Of a stretch of DNA of 64,000 nucleotides, positions 16,462 through 26,033 are shown piece by piece. Under the pieces are notes generated by a model. The model saw only the letters and a program-made list of their open reading frames with translations. It searched no databases and was not told the DNA's origin. Source of the stretch: an uncultured Flavobacteriales bacterium (GTDB lineage Bacteria > Bacteroidota > Bacteroidia > Flavobacteriales_G > Salibacteraceae); the NCBI GenBank assembly GCA_943788775.1, contig CALSRO010000007.1, forward strand, positions 1-64,000. Reading direction: 5' to 3'. How positions within the stretch are numbered: the first letter of the stretch is position 1; each line of letters begins with the position of its first letter. Made by a program: the position numbers and the translations under genes.

Positions 16462-19400
16462 ATTTCATTTCTTTAAAAGCTGGTTCAACTTCCTTAGGCA
16501 AGGATCTTTTGCCATTCCAGAACCAATCAAAACTTCGTTTTGTCCTGTTAATCATCATGAGAATCACAGGTAATAAAATCAGTACCGAAACGGTCGCAAC
16601 TCCAAGTCCATAAGCTATTGTCGCTGCCATTGGAATCAGAAATTGGGCCTGCATGCTGGTTTCAGCTATTAAGGGGCCTAATCCAGCCATGGTGGTGAGT
16701 GAGGTCAATAAAATGGGGCGAAAACGTGAGAGCGAAGCTTCTCGGATGGCTTCTTTTACTGACATTCCAGCTTTAATGTTGTTGTTATAAGCACCGACAA
16801 AGACCAACGCATCATTCACTATAATTCCTATTAACGCTATAATTCCTAGATAACTGAATAGGCTCAATTGTAGTCCATGAATCCAGTGCCCCCAGGCAAC
16901 ACCGATAAAACTGAATGGAATTAAGGCTAGCACAGCAAGTGTTTGAGAAAAGGAACGGAATGTCAGAACAATGATGCTCAACATAAGTAACAAGACAACC
17001 GGCCCAACTGTCTGCATTGATTTGGCAGTTTTACCTTGTTCACGCTGCTGACCTTCCAATGTGAATTTGATGCTTGGGTGATCCACTAAAATCGCGGGTA
17101 AATACTCGTCTTGAATACTAGCTAATACGTTGTTTACAGAGACCTCAGAATTTGCGATATCTGCCGTTACCAAAATCTGGCGTTCACCATCGCTGTGCTT
17201 GATGCTTACTACTCCACGTCCAATTTCGAAGGTGGCTAAATCCTTAAGTAAGCAGCTCTGACCTTGATTGGTGCGAATTTTCATTTCACCGAGGCTGCTC
17301 TGACTGGCACGTTCATCTTCCTTATAGCGTACCCAAACTTTCACTTCATCTAAACCACGCTGCAAGCGCTGAACTTCAGTTCCGAAGTAACCTTGTCTTA
17401 TTTGGGTCATGACTTGCTGCTCAGTTAAACCAAGAAGGTATGCCTTATCCTTGAGTCTGACACGGATTTCACGTAATCCTTCTTGATCATCGTCATTAAC
17501 ATCCTTCAGGTCACTCAGTGTTCGAAGCTTGGCTTTTAGTTTCTCAACAACCGTTCGGACTTCTTCCTGATCAACTCCCTTTAAGGCTACAGCTGCGGGT
17601 TTGCCAAATGGCGTACCTGTGCCGTATGAGAATTCCTCTACACCTAATAAATCCCCGGCATTTTCGCGAATCATTCCGCTAATCTTCAACACTGGCATCT
17701 GCCTCGCTTCATTGTCTAACAGTTTAATGCGAAGAGTTCCTTCATTGGTGCTTCCAGGACCTAAGCGCTTATCCACTGACAACACAACGTCTAATGAATC
17801 CTCACGTGTTGGTTTGATTTCGGCACTGGTCTTCCAAACAGCTGCTTCCACTTGGTCTAATCTCGCTAAGGTTAATTCTTCGGGTGTACCAGAAGGCATC
17901 TTTAGATTCACGGTGATTTCTTCCCCTTCAATGAACGGAAAGAATGTAGTGGTAATGATACCCCCCTGAATGGCCCCAAAGGTGGCGAGCAACATAGCTA
18001 CCGGAATAGCAATAGCGAAGAAGCGCTTTTCTAAAAAGAATTCAAGTACTGGCTCGTAAAGCTTGAATTTTAACCAATCCAAAACCATTGTTGAATACTG
18101 GGTGAGCTTGCTTGGTTTAACATCTCGGTCAAGCGCCTTGGAGTGGGCAATGTGAGCGGGAAGAATAAAAACGCCTTCAATCAAAGAAAAGAGCAGCGTT
18201 GCAATAACGATGAATGCCATCTGCCCGAAAAAGTCTCCAAGCGTACCTTCAATAAAAAAGAAGGTGCTGAAAGCCACAATGGTCGTTGCAATGGCTGAAA
18301 AAACAGCGGGTAAAACCTCCATTGTGCCATTTACAGCCGCAGTAATTCGGTCTTCGCCCATTTCATAACGTCTATAGATATTCTCACTGATTACTACTCC
18401 GTCATCTACCAGAATTCCGATTACGGTGATCATTCCGAATAGCGAAATGACATTGATGGTTATACCAAAGAATGGACTTAGAATAAATGCTCCTGCAAAG
18501 CAAATGGGTATGGCCAATGCCACCCAGAAAGCCAACCTATAATGGAGGAAAAGCGCTAAGAAGGCGAATACTAATATGAATCCGAAGATGCCGTTGTTGA
18601 CTAAGAGATCTATACGTTGTACGACTGTATTTGAAGCGTCCTGTGTAATGTTAGCCTGCATTGCCGAGTTTTCACTATTAAATACGGCTATGTATTTTTT
18701 TAACTCGTCCGCAATGAAAAGCAAATCTTCATCATTGGTGTTGCTGACATCGATGGTAACGGAAGGTCGACCATTGAAGAAACTCATGTTGGGGACCTCT
18801 GCCCAACGATCTTCAACTAAAGCTACATCCTGCAATCGGACCACACTTCCATCGGCATTCGCCTTGACCACCAAGTCTTGCAAGTCTTTAGCGTAATAGG
18901 ATTTGTTGGTGGATCGAATTTTTAACTCTTCGTTTTCTCCAATTACAGTACCACCCGTAATTTCAACATTGTTGCTAGCAACTGCTGTAGTTACCTGTTG
19001 AAGGGTTATTCCAAAACTGGCTAGTTGATCTTCCTTAATACTGATTACAATTTCTTCATCTGGAAATCCGCTTAGCGCCACTTTTGAGATGCCGTCTATG
19101 GCCAACAAATCTCGCTCTACTTCGCGTGCTGCAGCTTTCAATGTATATAGATCTACTTCACCATGAATGGCGAAGCTCATAGCTCTGCTGAGTGCCTCCC
19201 GTTTATATACATCTAAGGATTCTAGTCCAGTAGGGAAGGAGGTGATTCGATCAACTGCATTTTTCACATCCTGCAAAACCAAATCGATGTCTGCATTCTG
19301 CTTGATTTCCACAGTTACAGTAGCTTGATTTTCATTTGAAATGGAGGTGACACGATCGATGCCTGAAGTTCCTTTCAAATTATCCTCAATTTTCAGTACA

Positions 19401-19591
19401 ACGGATTCTTCGATTTCTTCAGGCGAAGAACCCGGGTAAACCGCCTGAATGCTAATAATGCGACTGGGCACCTCTGGGAAAAATGTACGCCTTAAACTAT
19501 TTAGACCAAAGAATCCGAAAATGAGCACCAGGGCGAGAATCACATTGCCCGAAATGCCATAGCGGATGAAATATTTTACAATACTCTGCAT
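16451..19591 (-). CDS. RND-family efflux permease (AcrB/HAE type)
   Basis: A 1046-residue inner membrane pump with the standard twofold plan: a membrane helix at residues 13-31, a porter domain (VYPGSSPEEIEESVVLKIED), helices 2-6 with GILVDDGVVISENIYR, a second porter domain, and helices 8-12 (IALIGIIVNDALVFVGAYN). The paired acidic residues in GILVDDGVV are those of the proton relay. Drug-type rather than metal-type specificity is suggested by the AcrB-like layout, but substrates are unknown. It is the third gene of the TetR-adaptor-permease-TolC operon. Confidence 0.92.
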   Translation of the reverse strand: MQSIVKYFIRYGISGNVILALVLIFGFFGLNSLRRTFFPEVPSRIISIQAVYPGSSPEEIEESVVLKIEDNLKGTSGIDRVTSISNENQATVTVEIKQNADIDLVLQDVKNAVDRITSFPTGLESLDVYKREALSRAMSFAIHGEVDLYTLKAAAREVERDLLAIDGISKVALSGFPDEEIVISIKEDQLASFGITLQQVTTAVASNNVEITGGTVIGENEELKIRSTNKSYYAKDLQDLVVKANADGSVVRLQDVALVEDRWAEVPNMSFFNGRPSVTIDVSNTNDEDLLFIADELKKYIAVFNSENSAMQANITQDASNTVVQRIDLLVNNGIFGFILVFAFLALFLHYRLAFWVALAIPICFAGAFILSPFFGITINVISLFGMITVIGILVDDGVVISENIYRRYEMGEDRITAAVNGTMEVLPAVFSAIATTIVAFSTFFFIEGTLGDFFGQMAFIVIATLLFSLIEGVFILPAHIAHSKALDRDVKPSKLTQYSTMVLDWLKFKLYEPVLEFFLEKRFFAIAIPVAMLLATFGAIQGGIITTTFFPFIEGEEITVNLKMPSGTPEELTLARLDQVEAAVWKTSAEIKPTREDSLDVVLSVDKRLGPGSTNEGTLRIKLLDNEARQMPVLKISGMIRENAGDLLGVEEFSYGTGTPFGKPAAVALKGVDQEEVRTVVEKLKAKLRTLSDLKDVNDDDQEGLREIRVRLKDKAYLLGLTEQQVMTQIRQGYFGTEVQRLQRGLDEVKVWVRYKEDERASQSSLGEMKIRTNQGQSCLLKDLATFEIGRGVVSIKHSDGERQILVTADIANSEVSVNNVLASIQDEYLPAILVDHPSIKFTLEGQQREQGKTAKSMQTVGPVVLLLMLSIIVLTFRSFSQTLAVLALIPFSFIGVAWGHWIHGLQLSLFSYLGIIALIGIIVNDALVFVGAYNNNIKAGMSVKEAIREASLSRFRPILLTSLTTMAGLGPLIAETSMQAQFLIPMAATIAYGLGVATVSVLILLPVILMMINRTKRSFDWFWNGKRSLPKEVEPAFKEMKYED

Positions 19592-19597
19592 GCTTTC

Positions 19598-20719
19598 TTA
19601 TTCGATGATTTCAACTTCCATTCCGTCAAAGGCACCAGGAACTACTTGGTTAACGATTGTCGTTCCATCGGCCAGTCCTTTAACCACCATCACATCCTTG
19701 CTCTGGTGAATAACATCAACATTGACTAAGTGAAGCTTGTCGTTTTCTACAGAATATACCTGTGACTCATTTACCACCAAGTATCGCGGAATGCTGGCTG
19801 CCGAGTCCAGGGCAACACCTTCGATAATTCCGTTTAAGTAAACACCCTCATAGAGCTTGTTGCCACTAACGGAAAGGTATACTTTGACAGTTTGGGTGGC
19901 TGCATCAACAATTTCACTGATGCGCTCCACTTTCCCAACCCAATTTCCTTGTAATTCAGTGGAGGAAAGCTGAGCTTCGCTACCCACCTTCACCTTGTTT
20001 ATATCAGTTACGCTGACTCCAGCCTCCAATTCATAATTGCTTGGATCCACAAAGACACCCACACGCTGACCAGCGCGAATGATAGTGTTGGCATTTACGT
20101 TTGCCTCACTGACAATGCCATCAAACGGGGCAATGATGGTGAATTTTGCTAATTGAGCCTCTTGGCTTTTTATAGAGTAGAACAGATTGTAGACCTTTTT
20201 TGCTACGAGAAAGTTCTTTTCTTTTTCATCGGTTACTTCCGGTAGATCAGGCAAACTCTTCGTGGCATCAAATGCTGCCAAATAGTTTTTCCACTTATCG
20301 AATCCATCTTCGTAATCAATTTTTAAATCAGGTAATAAGCTTGTGAGCGTGCTTTGAAAGTTACTTCTATTGGCCACAATGTTATATCGGGTATCTGAAT
20401 CGTCTAATTTCAGTAGAACTTCTCCATTTTTAAATGCAGTACCATCCTTAAACGGTTTTGCTCCAGCCACCAGTTTTCCATTTACTTCAGAAAACACATC
20501 GATTTTACGTTGCGACATTAATCGACCACTGAAATAGATATTGGCATTTTGCGGAATATTCTCCACGATGCGAATTTGTACAGGAGCGATGGTGCTCTTG
20601 GGAGGGTCTTCTTTTGGTGGTTTCTTCATGTCAGCAAACGTTTGCTTAATAAAAAAACCGAGTGCTAGAATAGCTATTGCAGCCACAACGGCCCATCTGC
20701 GTTTGATGTAGTCTTTCAT
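19598..20719 (-). CDS. RND efflux periplasmic adaptor
   Basis: A 373-residue membrane fusion protein with a single N-terminal anchor (VVAAIAILALGFFI). It has a first lipoyl half (FSEVNGKLVAG-like VFSEVNGKLVA), a hairpin region, the second half (FTIIAPFDGIVSEANVNANTIIRAGQRVGVFVD, in part) and a beta-barrel domain. It connects the AcrB-like permease to the TolC-family channel in the same operon. The gene ends 6 bases before the permease start and begins 1 base after the TetR gene. Confidence 0.88.
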   Translation of the reverse strand: MKDYIKRRWAVVAAIAILALGFFIKQTFADMKKPPKEDPPKSTIAPVQIRIVENIPQNANIYFSGRLMSQRKIDVFSEVNGKLVAGAKPFKDGTAFKNGEVLLKLDDSDTRYNIVANRSNFQSTLTSLLPDLKIDYEDGFDKWKNYLAAFDATKSLPDLPEVTDEKEKNFLVAKKVYNLFYSIKSQEAQLAKFTIIAPFDGIVSEANVNANTIIRAGQRVGVFVDPSNYELEAGVSVTDINKVKVGSEAQLSSTELQGNWVGKVERISEIVDAATQTVKVYLSVSGNKLYEGVYLNGIIEGVALDSAASIPRYLVVNESQVYSVENDKLHLVNVDVIHQSKDVMVVKGLADGTTIVNQVVPGAFDGMEVEIIE

Positions 20720-20720
20720 T

Positions 20721-21323
20721 TTAGTTGGCTTTAATGTCTTTTATTAATATGGCAGTCACTTCTTTTTTTCTGTTAGTGATAAGTGTTTTGTATTCTGCTT
20801 GTGTCATGTCGTTCATGAACATGATCATTGGTTTAGCGATGAGCGGAAACAGAATAAGACCCATCATGTTCATTATGAATTGTTCTGAAGCGAAATCCTT
20901 TCTGATCAACCCTGATTTCTTGTTTTCTTCCAATTCAGCAACCAAGGATCCAAATGGAGGATTAACTCCAGCTTTTCGCATGCGCATCATGTGTTTTTCT
21001 GGATTTCTATTCATTTCTGTAATGATGAATAGGGGCAGGCGCGGATATTTAATCAGAAAATCAGAGTATTTATCTACAGCCAATTCCACTTTTTCGAACA
21101 GGGGAGCATCCGATTGAAATACCTCCTCAAGTGATCCAAATATTTCGCGGAAGGTTTTTTGAAACACCTTGATGAGTAAGGCTTCTTTACTCTTAAAGTA
21201 ATAGTGAAGCAATCCTTTGTTTATCTCAGCTTTTTCAGAAATACTGCGCATACGAGCACCTTCAAAGCCTCGTTCAAGCATTTCATCTTCAGCAGCCTGT
21301 AGTATTTTTTCCTCTGTAGTCAT
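20721..21323 (-). CDS. TetR/AcrR family transcriptional regulator
   Basis: A 200-residue regulator. The N-terminal helix-turn-helix reads EKILQAAEDEMLERGFEGAR through KAEINKGLLHYYFKSKEAL, a textbook TetR DNA-binding domain. The C-terminal part is all helical and hydrophobic, fitting a ligand pocket. It is the first gene of the efflux operon. Directly before its start lies a perfect inverted repeat, so it probably represses its own operon and responds to a pump substrate. Confidence 0.9.
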   Translation of the reverse strand: MTTEEKILQAAEDEMLERGFEGARMRSISEKAEINKGLLHYYFKSKEALLIKVFQKTFREIFGSLEEVFQSDAPLFEKVELAVDKYSDFLIKYPRLPLFIITEMNRNPEKHMMRMRKAGVNPPFGSLVAELEENKKSGLIRKDFASEQFIMNMMGLILFPLIAKPMIMFMNDMTQAEYKTLITNRKKEVTAILIKDIKAN

Positions 21324-21325
21324 AG

Positions 21326-21341
21326 TTACCCGTTTGGGTAA
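21326..21341. promoter_or_regulatory. Palindromic operator of the TetR efflux operon
   Basis: TTACCC and GGGTAA form a perfect 6-bp inverted repeat with a 4-base centre, starting 3 bases before the TetR start codon. The right half extends as TTTGGGTAAA, and the same ten bases recur at 21394-21403. Position and symmetry fit a self-repressing TetR site. Confidence 0.6.
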
Positions 21342-21489
21342 AACAATGCAATAGTAGAAAACTAAACCGCTTCAAGAATAAGATGTTTAGTCATTTGGGT
21401 AAATATCGTGTAAGCGGTTAAAATCAGAGGATGAATGAATGCTATTTGATTCGCGATTGAATGCTCAAGACATATCTCAAACAAAAAAC

Positions 21490-21519
21490 TTTGAACTCGT
21501 TACATAGCCATTATATTTG
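21490..21519 (+). promoter_or_regulatory. Bacteroidota-type promoter
   Basis: TTTG at 21490-21493 and TATATTTG at 21512-21519, separated by 18 bases, match the Bacteroidota -33 and -7 pattern (TTTG, about 19 bases, TAnnTTTG). The -7 box is 20 bases before the ATG of the lipoprotein gene at 21540. Confidence 0.6.
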
Positions 21520-21539
21520 CTCGCAAAGCCTCACACATT

Positions 21540-22391
21540 ATGAAAATGAAATTGTTCCCAGTTGCTGCTATGAGCCTTGTGTTATGGTCATGTGGCGGAA
21601 GCGGAGAAACTGAAAAAGCACACGAAGAAGAAGCGGTAGTTGAAACAGTAGCGGAAGATCAAGGAGAAGAAGTCAATGATCTTGCTGATTTCAAGTTTCA
21701 CACGATGATTGCCAATTTACCTAGTCCGTTGGAAACCTTTCATTTAATATCAGATGTGAGTGTGGGTATGGATGGAGTGGGGTTGACACCTACCGCAAAA
21801 TCGAAGGAATTAAGCACCATGTCTTCTAAAGCCTACGGTTATGGTATGTATATGACGGACATGGGTTTCATGGCCTATGAGCATCAAAATCAAAAAACGA
21901 TCGAATATTATCAAACTTGTCGTGAATTAGCTCAAGCCTTGGGAGCAGGAGATGTATTTGATCAAACGATAAGCGCAAATTTTGAAGAGAATACTTCGAG
22001 TGAGGAGAAGTTTGTCAAAATGATGGATGAAGCTTTTAACGCAATGGATCAATACATGGTGGACAATGAGCGATTCGTAAATGCTACTGAAATTTTTGTT
22101 GGAAGCTGGGTTGAGACACAAATCATTGCTACGAACATCGTAATGGATGAACCATTGAATGACTCAAATCGACCTATCTATAATGGAATTTATGAGCAAA
22201 AAATGCACGCATCTAATTTGATGAATGTGCTAAGTGAAATCGAAACTGAGTTGAACGATGATGTAGTGAATCATGTGGAGGACATAATGATGTTTTATGC
22301 TGGGTTTGCATCAGTTGAATCCATTTCGAAGGAAGACTTAGTAGTACTAGATGGTAAGCTTAAATCGTTAAAGGCTGCGTTGATGGCTTAA
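21540..22391 (+). CDS. Lipoprotein of an LPSPLET family, unknown function
   Basis: A 283-residue lipoprotein (cysteine in LVLWSCGG) with an acidic linker, then an all-helical domain. It shares NLPSPLET, a YG-Y-D-G motif (KAYGYGMYMTDMGF) and a G-WVE motif (FVGSWVETQII) with the lipoprotein at 57578, so the two are clear paralogues. Own promoter and strong terminator make it a single-gene unit. The family is one I recognise only from this window, and I assign no function. Confidence 0.7.
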   Translation: MKMKLFPVAAMSLVLWSCGGSGETEKAHEEEAVVETVAEDQGEEVNDLADFKFHTMIANLPSPLETFHLISDVSVGMDGVGLTPTAKSKELSTMSSKAYGYGMYMTDMGFMAYEHQNQKTIEYYQTCRELAQALGAGDVFDQTISANFEENTSSEEKFVKMMDEAFNAMDQYMVDNERFVNATEIFVGSWVETQIIATNIVMDEPLNDSNRPIYNGIYEQKMHASNLMNVLSEIETELNDDVVNHVEDIMMFYAGFASVESISKEDLVVLDGKLKSLKAALMA

Positions 22392-22414
22392 ATCGTCAAA
22401 AAGTTTATTCGGAA

Positions 22415-22442
22415 AAACCCTCACGTTTTAACGTGGGGGTTT
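22415..22442 (+). terminator. Intrinsic terminator after the lipoprotein gene
   Basis: AAACCCTCACGTT pairs with AACGTGGGGGTTT over 13 base pairs, one a wobble, with a very short TT loop. A T-rich stretch follows. It lies 24 bases after the stop at 22391. Confidence 0.75.
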
Positions 22443-22562
22443 ATTATTTCTATCAATGATTACCTGATTAGATGTAGGTAAAATCATTTACAATTTATTC
22501 AAAGTTGAGCTTCGTCAAATTGTCTTTATCTGTGTACGTTTGAGGTCAAATTTTCAATCATC

Positions 22563-25358
22563 ATGCTTAAGAAATTACTGGTAGGAGTCGTTATCGTTTT
22601 TGTTGTGATAATTGCCTCCGCCATTGTGCTACCCATTGTTTTCAAGGACGACATAATTGCTTTGGTACAAAAGGAAGCGAACAATAACATCAATGCTACT
22701 TTAGAGTTTGGGGATATTGGTTTATCTCTATTTGAAAGCTTCCCTGATTTTACGCTGACCATAGAAGATATTAAAGTCACGGGAGTTGATCAATTTGTGG
22801 GAGTGAAATTGGCTGACATTGAAGCTTTGAAACTAAGTCTTGATTTAATGAGTGTGATCAATGGAGGTAAAATTCAAATCAACACTATTGGATTGGTTAC
22901 ACCCAAGTTTCATGTCATTGTGTTAAAAGATGGTACAGCAAACTATGACATAGCCAAAGCCACGGAAGAGGGTGAAGAAGAAATAAGCGAAGAACTGGAG
23001 GAAGAGGGAGTGGATTCAGATGGCGGTTTTAGCATTGGATTAAGTGAATATTATATCCGTAATGCTAATATCATCTATGATGACCGTGCTGGAGGAATGT
23101 ATGCCCATCTCGTAAACTTCACGCATGAAGGCTCGGGTGACTTTACACAAGATGATTTTCTACTTGAAACAATGACGGATGCAGATGCTATCGATTTCAA
23201 AATGGATGGAGTCACTTATTTAAGCCGCACAGCGTTGGATATGAAATTCGATATGAATATGAATCTTCCAAACATGAAGTTTGATTTTGTAGAAAACTAC
23301 GTTAAACTGAATGCTCTGCATCTAGGATTCGATGGCTCCATGGCCATGCCGGCTGAAGAAGGCGACCCTATTGATTTCGATCTTACATTCGAAACCAAGG
23401 AAACGACATTCAAAAGTTTACTGTCTATGGTACCTGCCATTTTCATGACGGATTTTGAAGACATTGAAACGGACGGAAATCTTGCCCTAAGCGGAATGGC
23501 AAAGGGTAGAATGGTTGGAGATCAACTTCCAGCATTTGCACTGGATTTAACCGTGAGCGAGGCTAGATTTCAATATCCTGATTTGCCGAAGGCTGCAGAA
23601 AACATTTCGATTGATTTGCATGTCAAAAACCCAGGTGGATCTGATGATAACACAATTGTGGATCTGAATAAATTTCATGTTGAGTTAGCTAACAACCCAA
23701 TAGATATGGTGCTTCACATGCGCACTCCTATATCGGACCCATACATTGATGTCGATATCGATATGAACATGGATTTGTCTTCGCTGGCTGAGGTCATTCC
23801 TTTGGAAGAAGGTCAGGCGATTACAGGACAAGTAATCAGTGATATTCAATTGAAAGGGAATCAAAGTGCTTTAGATGAGGAGCGCTACCAAGACTTTGAA
23901 GCTGGTGGTTCGCTGGTGCTAAAAAATCTGGATTATAAAGATCCTACAATGGCCTATCAAACACTGATTAAATCATGTTCCTTGCAATTCACACCGGTAT
24001 CCGCCAAATTGAATGAGTTTGATATGATGGTGGGTAAATCCGATATTTCATTGACTGGACACGTAGACAATATTGTAGAATGGTATGTTGCTGATAAACC
24101 ATTAATAGGAGCCTTTGACATGAGTTCCAAGTTTATGGATATCAATGAATTTATGGGTGAGGAGGAAGCTTCTGAATCAAGTTCGAACGAAGCAGAGGCA
24201 GAGGAAGCATCAGGTGGTGTGGCTGAAATTCCTGCAGGATTTGATTTTGAATTGGATGTAGCAATCACCGAGTTGATCTACGATAACTTAAACATTACCA
24301 ATGTATATGGTGAGGTATTAATGAGAGACCAAGCATTGGATATGACCAATTTGAGTATGAATATGTTGGAAGGTGGATTGAATATGAGCGGATCTTATTC
24401 TACGCTCAATCCAGTTGCACCCGACTTTGATTTGAATTTATTAATCTCCAGATGGGATATTCCATCCGTATATAAGTACTTGGATTTGGCTAAGAAGTTG
24501 GCCCCAGTAATGGAGAATGCAACAGGTGCCTTTTCATCTAAACTGACCATGGCGGGCAAGTTGGACCAAAACATGGAACCAATGCTAAATACCTTGGATG
24601 GTAAGGGTAAGCTAACAACTCATAAGGTTTCTCTTAAAAACCCTCCTGTGCTTGCAAAAGCGGCAGATGCAGTCAAGTACGATGGCTTGAAAAACATGGA
24701 ATTGGATAATGTAAATGTGAGTTTCAAATTTGAGGATGGCCGCGTTGCTGTTGAGCCAGTGGATTATACCATCGGTAAAGAAATTCCTTCCAAATTTAGT
24801 GGTAGCCATGGATTTGATGGAACATTGGATTATGTATGGGCACTTGATATTCCGACCAAGTTGATGGGTGGGCAAGCTACTCAAATCGTTTCAGGATTAC
24901 TTTCAAAAGCGAGTGCAGCAACGGGTGTGAGCGCCCAAATGCCTGAACGAGTGAAAATAGATTTGGATATCACCGGAACCAGTGAGGATCCTAAGGTTAC
25001 ACCTCGTATGAAAGGTACAGAGGGTGGTAGCGCTGCGGATGATCTCAAAGGCCAAGCGATGGACGAATTGAATAAGAAAAAGGATGAACTAGAAAATAAA
25101 GCGAGAGACGAGGCAGACAAAGCAAAGGCTGAAGCAGAAGCTAAGGCCCGGGCAGAGGCTGATAAAGCAAAGAAGAATGCTGAAGCTACCGCTAAGAAAG
25201 CAGCCGATGATGCAAAGGCAAAGGCTGATGCCGAAAAGAAAAAGGCGGAAGCAGCAGCTAAGAAAAAAGCCGAAGAAGAGAAGAAGAAGGCAGAGGAAGC
25301 TGCAAAGAAGAAAGCTGCCGATGCTGCCAAGGACAGATTAAAAAAACTAGGTAAATAA
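22563..25358 (+). CDS. AsmA-like protein with Ala/Lys-rich tail
   Basis: A 931-residue protein with one N-terminal membrane helix (VGVVIVFVVIIASAIVLPIVF), followed by the AsmA N-terminal pattern (TLEFGDIGLSLFESFPDFTL, IEALKLSLDLMSVINGG). Long beta-strand-rich repeats typical of the AsmA/TamB bridge-like lipid transfer superfamily follow. AsmA proteins are linked with outer membrane lipid homeostasis. An acidic low-complexity insert lies near residue 540. The last 95 residues are a charged Ala/Lys/Glu coiled coil, an odd addition that could bind the cell wall or a partner. Confidence 0.8.
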   Translation: MLKKLLVGVVIVFVVIIASAIVLPIVFKDDIIALVQKEANNNINATLEFGDIGLSLFESFPDFTLTIEDIKVTGVDQFVGVKLADIEALKLSLDLMSVINGGKIQINTIGLVTPKFHVIVLKDGTANYDIAKATEEGEEEISEELEEEGVDSDGGFSIGLSEYYIRNANIIYDDRAGGMYAHLVNFTHEGSGDFTQDDFLLETMTDADAIDFKMDGVTYLSRTALDMKFDMNMNLPNMKFDFVENYVKLNALHLGFDGSMAMPAEEGDPIDFDLTFETKETTFKSLLSMVPAIFMTDFEDIETDGNLALSGMAKGRMVGDQLPAFALDLTVSEARFQYPDLPKAAENISIDLHVKNPGGSDDNTIVDLNKFHVELANNPIDMVLHMRTPISDPYIDVDIDMNMDLSSLAEVIPLEEGQAITGQVISDIQLKGNQSALDEERYQDFEAGGSLVLKNLDYKDPTMAYQTLIKSCSLQFTPVSAKLNEFDMMVGKSDISLTGHVDNIVEWYVADKPLIGAFDMSSKFMDINEFMGEEEASESSSNEAEAEEASGGVAEIPAGFDFELDVAITELIYDNLNITNVYGEVLMRDQALDMTNLSMNMLEGGLNMSGSYSTLNPVAPDFDLNLLISRWDIPSVYKYLDLAKKLAPVMENATGAFSSKLTMAGKLDQNMEPMLNTLDGKGKLTTHKVSLKNPPVLAKAADAVKYDGLKNMELDNVNVSFKFEDGRVAVEPVDYTIGKEIPSKFSGSHGFDGTLDYVWALDIPTKLMGGQATQIVSGLLSKASAATGVSAQMPERVKIDLDITGTSEDPKVTPRMKGTEGGSAADDLKGQAMDELNKKKDELENKARDEADKAKAEAEAKARAEADKAKKNAEATAKKAADDAKAKADAEKKKAEAAAKKKAEEEKKKAEEAAKKKAADAAKDRLKKLGK

Positions 25359-26028
25359 TCAGTTTTTTCTCACAAAATGACTTTCAAAGGCTTCCACTAC
25401 GGAGGCCTTTGTCTTTTCAAGATCTTGTTCCACGCTAAGTTCTTTTTCAATACTTGTCACACCTTTATCATCAATTCCGCATGGAATGATATGATCGAAA
25501 TACCTTAGATCGGTATTAACGTTGAATGCAAAACCATGCATGGTAACGTATCTGCTCGCTTTGACACCAATGGCACAAATTTTCCTTACCTGGGCAGTGT
25601 CGATATCAAGCCATACACCGCTTGCCTCCTCAATTCTAGCACCTTTTAATCCCAGTGGCTCGATCACATCAATGATGGCCTCTTCAATGCTCCAAATGTA
25701 TTTGCCGATGCCCATACCTAACTGCTCTAAGTCAAAAATTGGATACCCTACTATTTGGCCAGGGACCGTGGTAAGTGATGTCGCCACCTCTCGTGGTTCT
25801 ATAAAATTCAGCTCCAATTGATTTAGGATCGTGAATTAGGTTTTTTTCATCACCAGACTTTCCTAGTGTATAAACAGGGTTATGCTCGACTAGCAACAAT
25901 ACGCTGTCATCGTGAGATTGGCCTTTCCGCTTTTTGTCGAGGATGCCGTTAAAATGTTGCTCCTGGATGGCCAAAGCCTCTGCATATGACATCCTTCCAA
26001 GATCTATTGTTTTAAAAGCATCCTTCAT
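25359..26028 (-). pseudogene. lipB: Octanoyltransferase LipB, one frameshift
   Basis: Transfers octanoate from acyl carrier protein to lipoyl domains, the step before LipA. The first part runs from MKDAFKTIDLGRMSYAEAL through EHNPVYTLGKSG and RGGDITYHGP. The second part, in another frame, continues GQIVGYPIFDLEQ, with the catalytic lysine in AIGVKASR and the catalytic cysteine in IIPCGIDDKGVTS. Dropping the base at 25761 joins the two parts as GDITYHGPGQIVGYP and gives a normal-length enzyme of about 222 residues. All catalytic residues are intact, so a consensus error is likely. It follows the TonB receptor operon. Confidence 0.88.
25385..25411. terminator. Terminator hairpin inside the end of lipB
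   Basis: CAAAGGCTTCC and GGAGGCCTTTG form 11 base pairs around ACTAC, followed on the plus strand by TCTTTTC. It sits 27 bases after the AsmA-like gene and within the last codons of the convergent lipB, so coding sequence doubles as terminator. Confidence 0.55.
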
Positions 26029-26033
26029 AGAGG

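Noticed and set aside
24881..25330. Long alanine/phenylalanine/serine-rich reading frame on the minus strand
   Set aside because: It is the antisense shadow of the Lys/Ala-rich tail of the AsmA-like protein and has no plausible protein composition.
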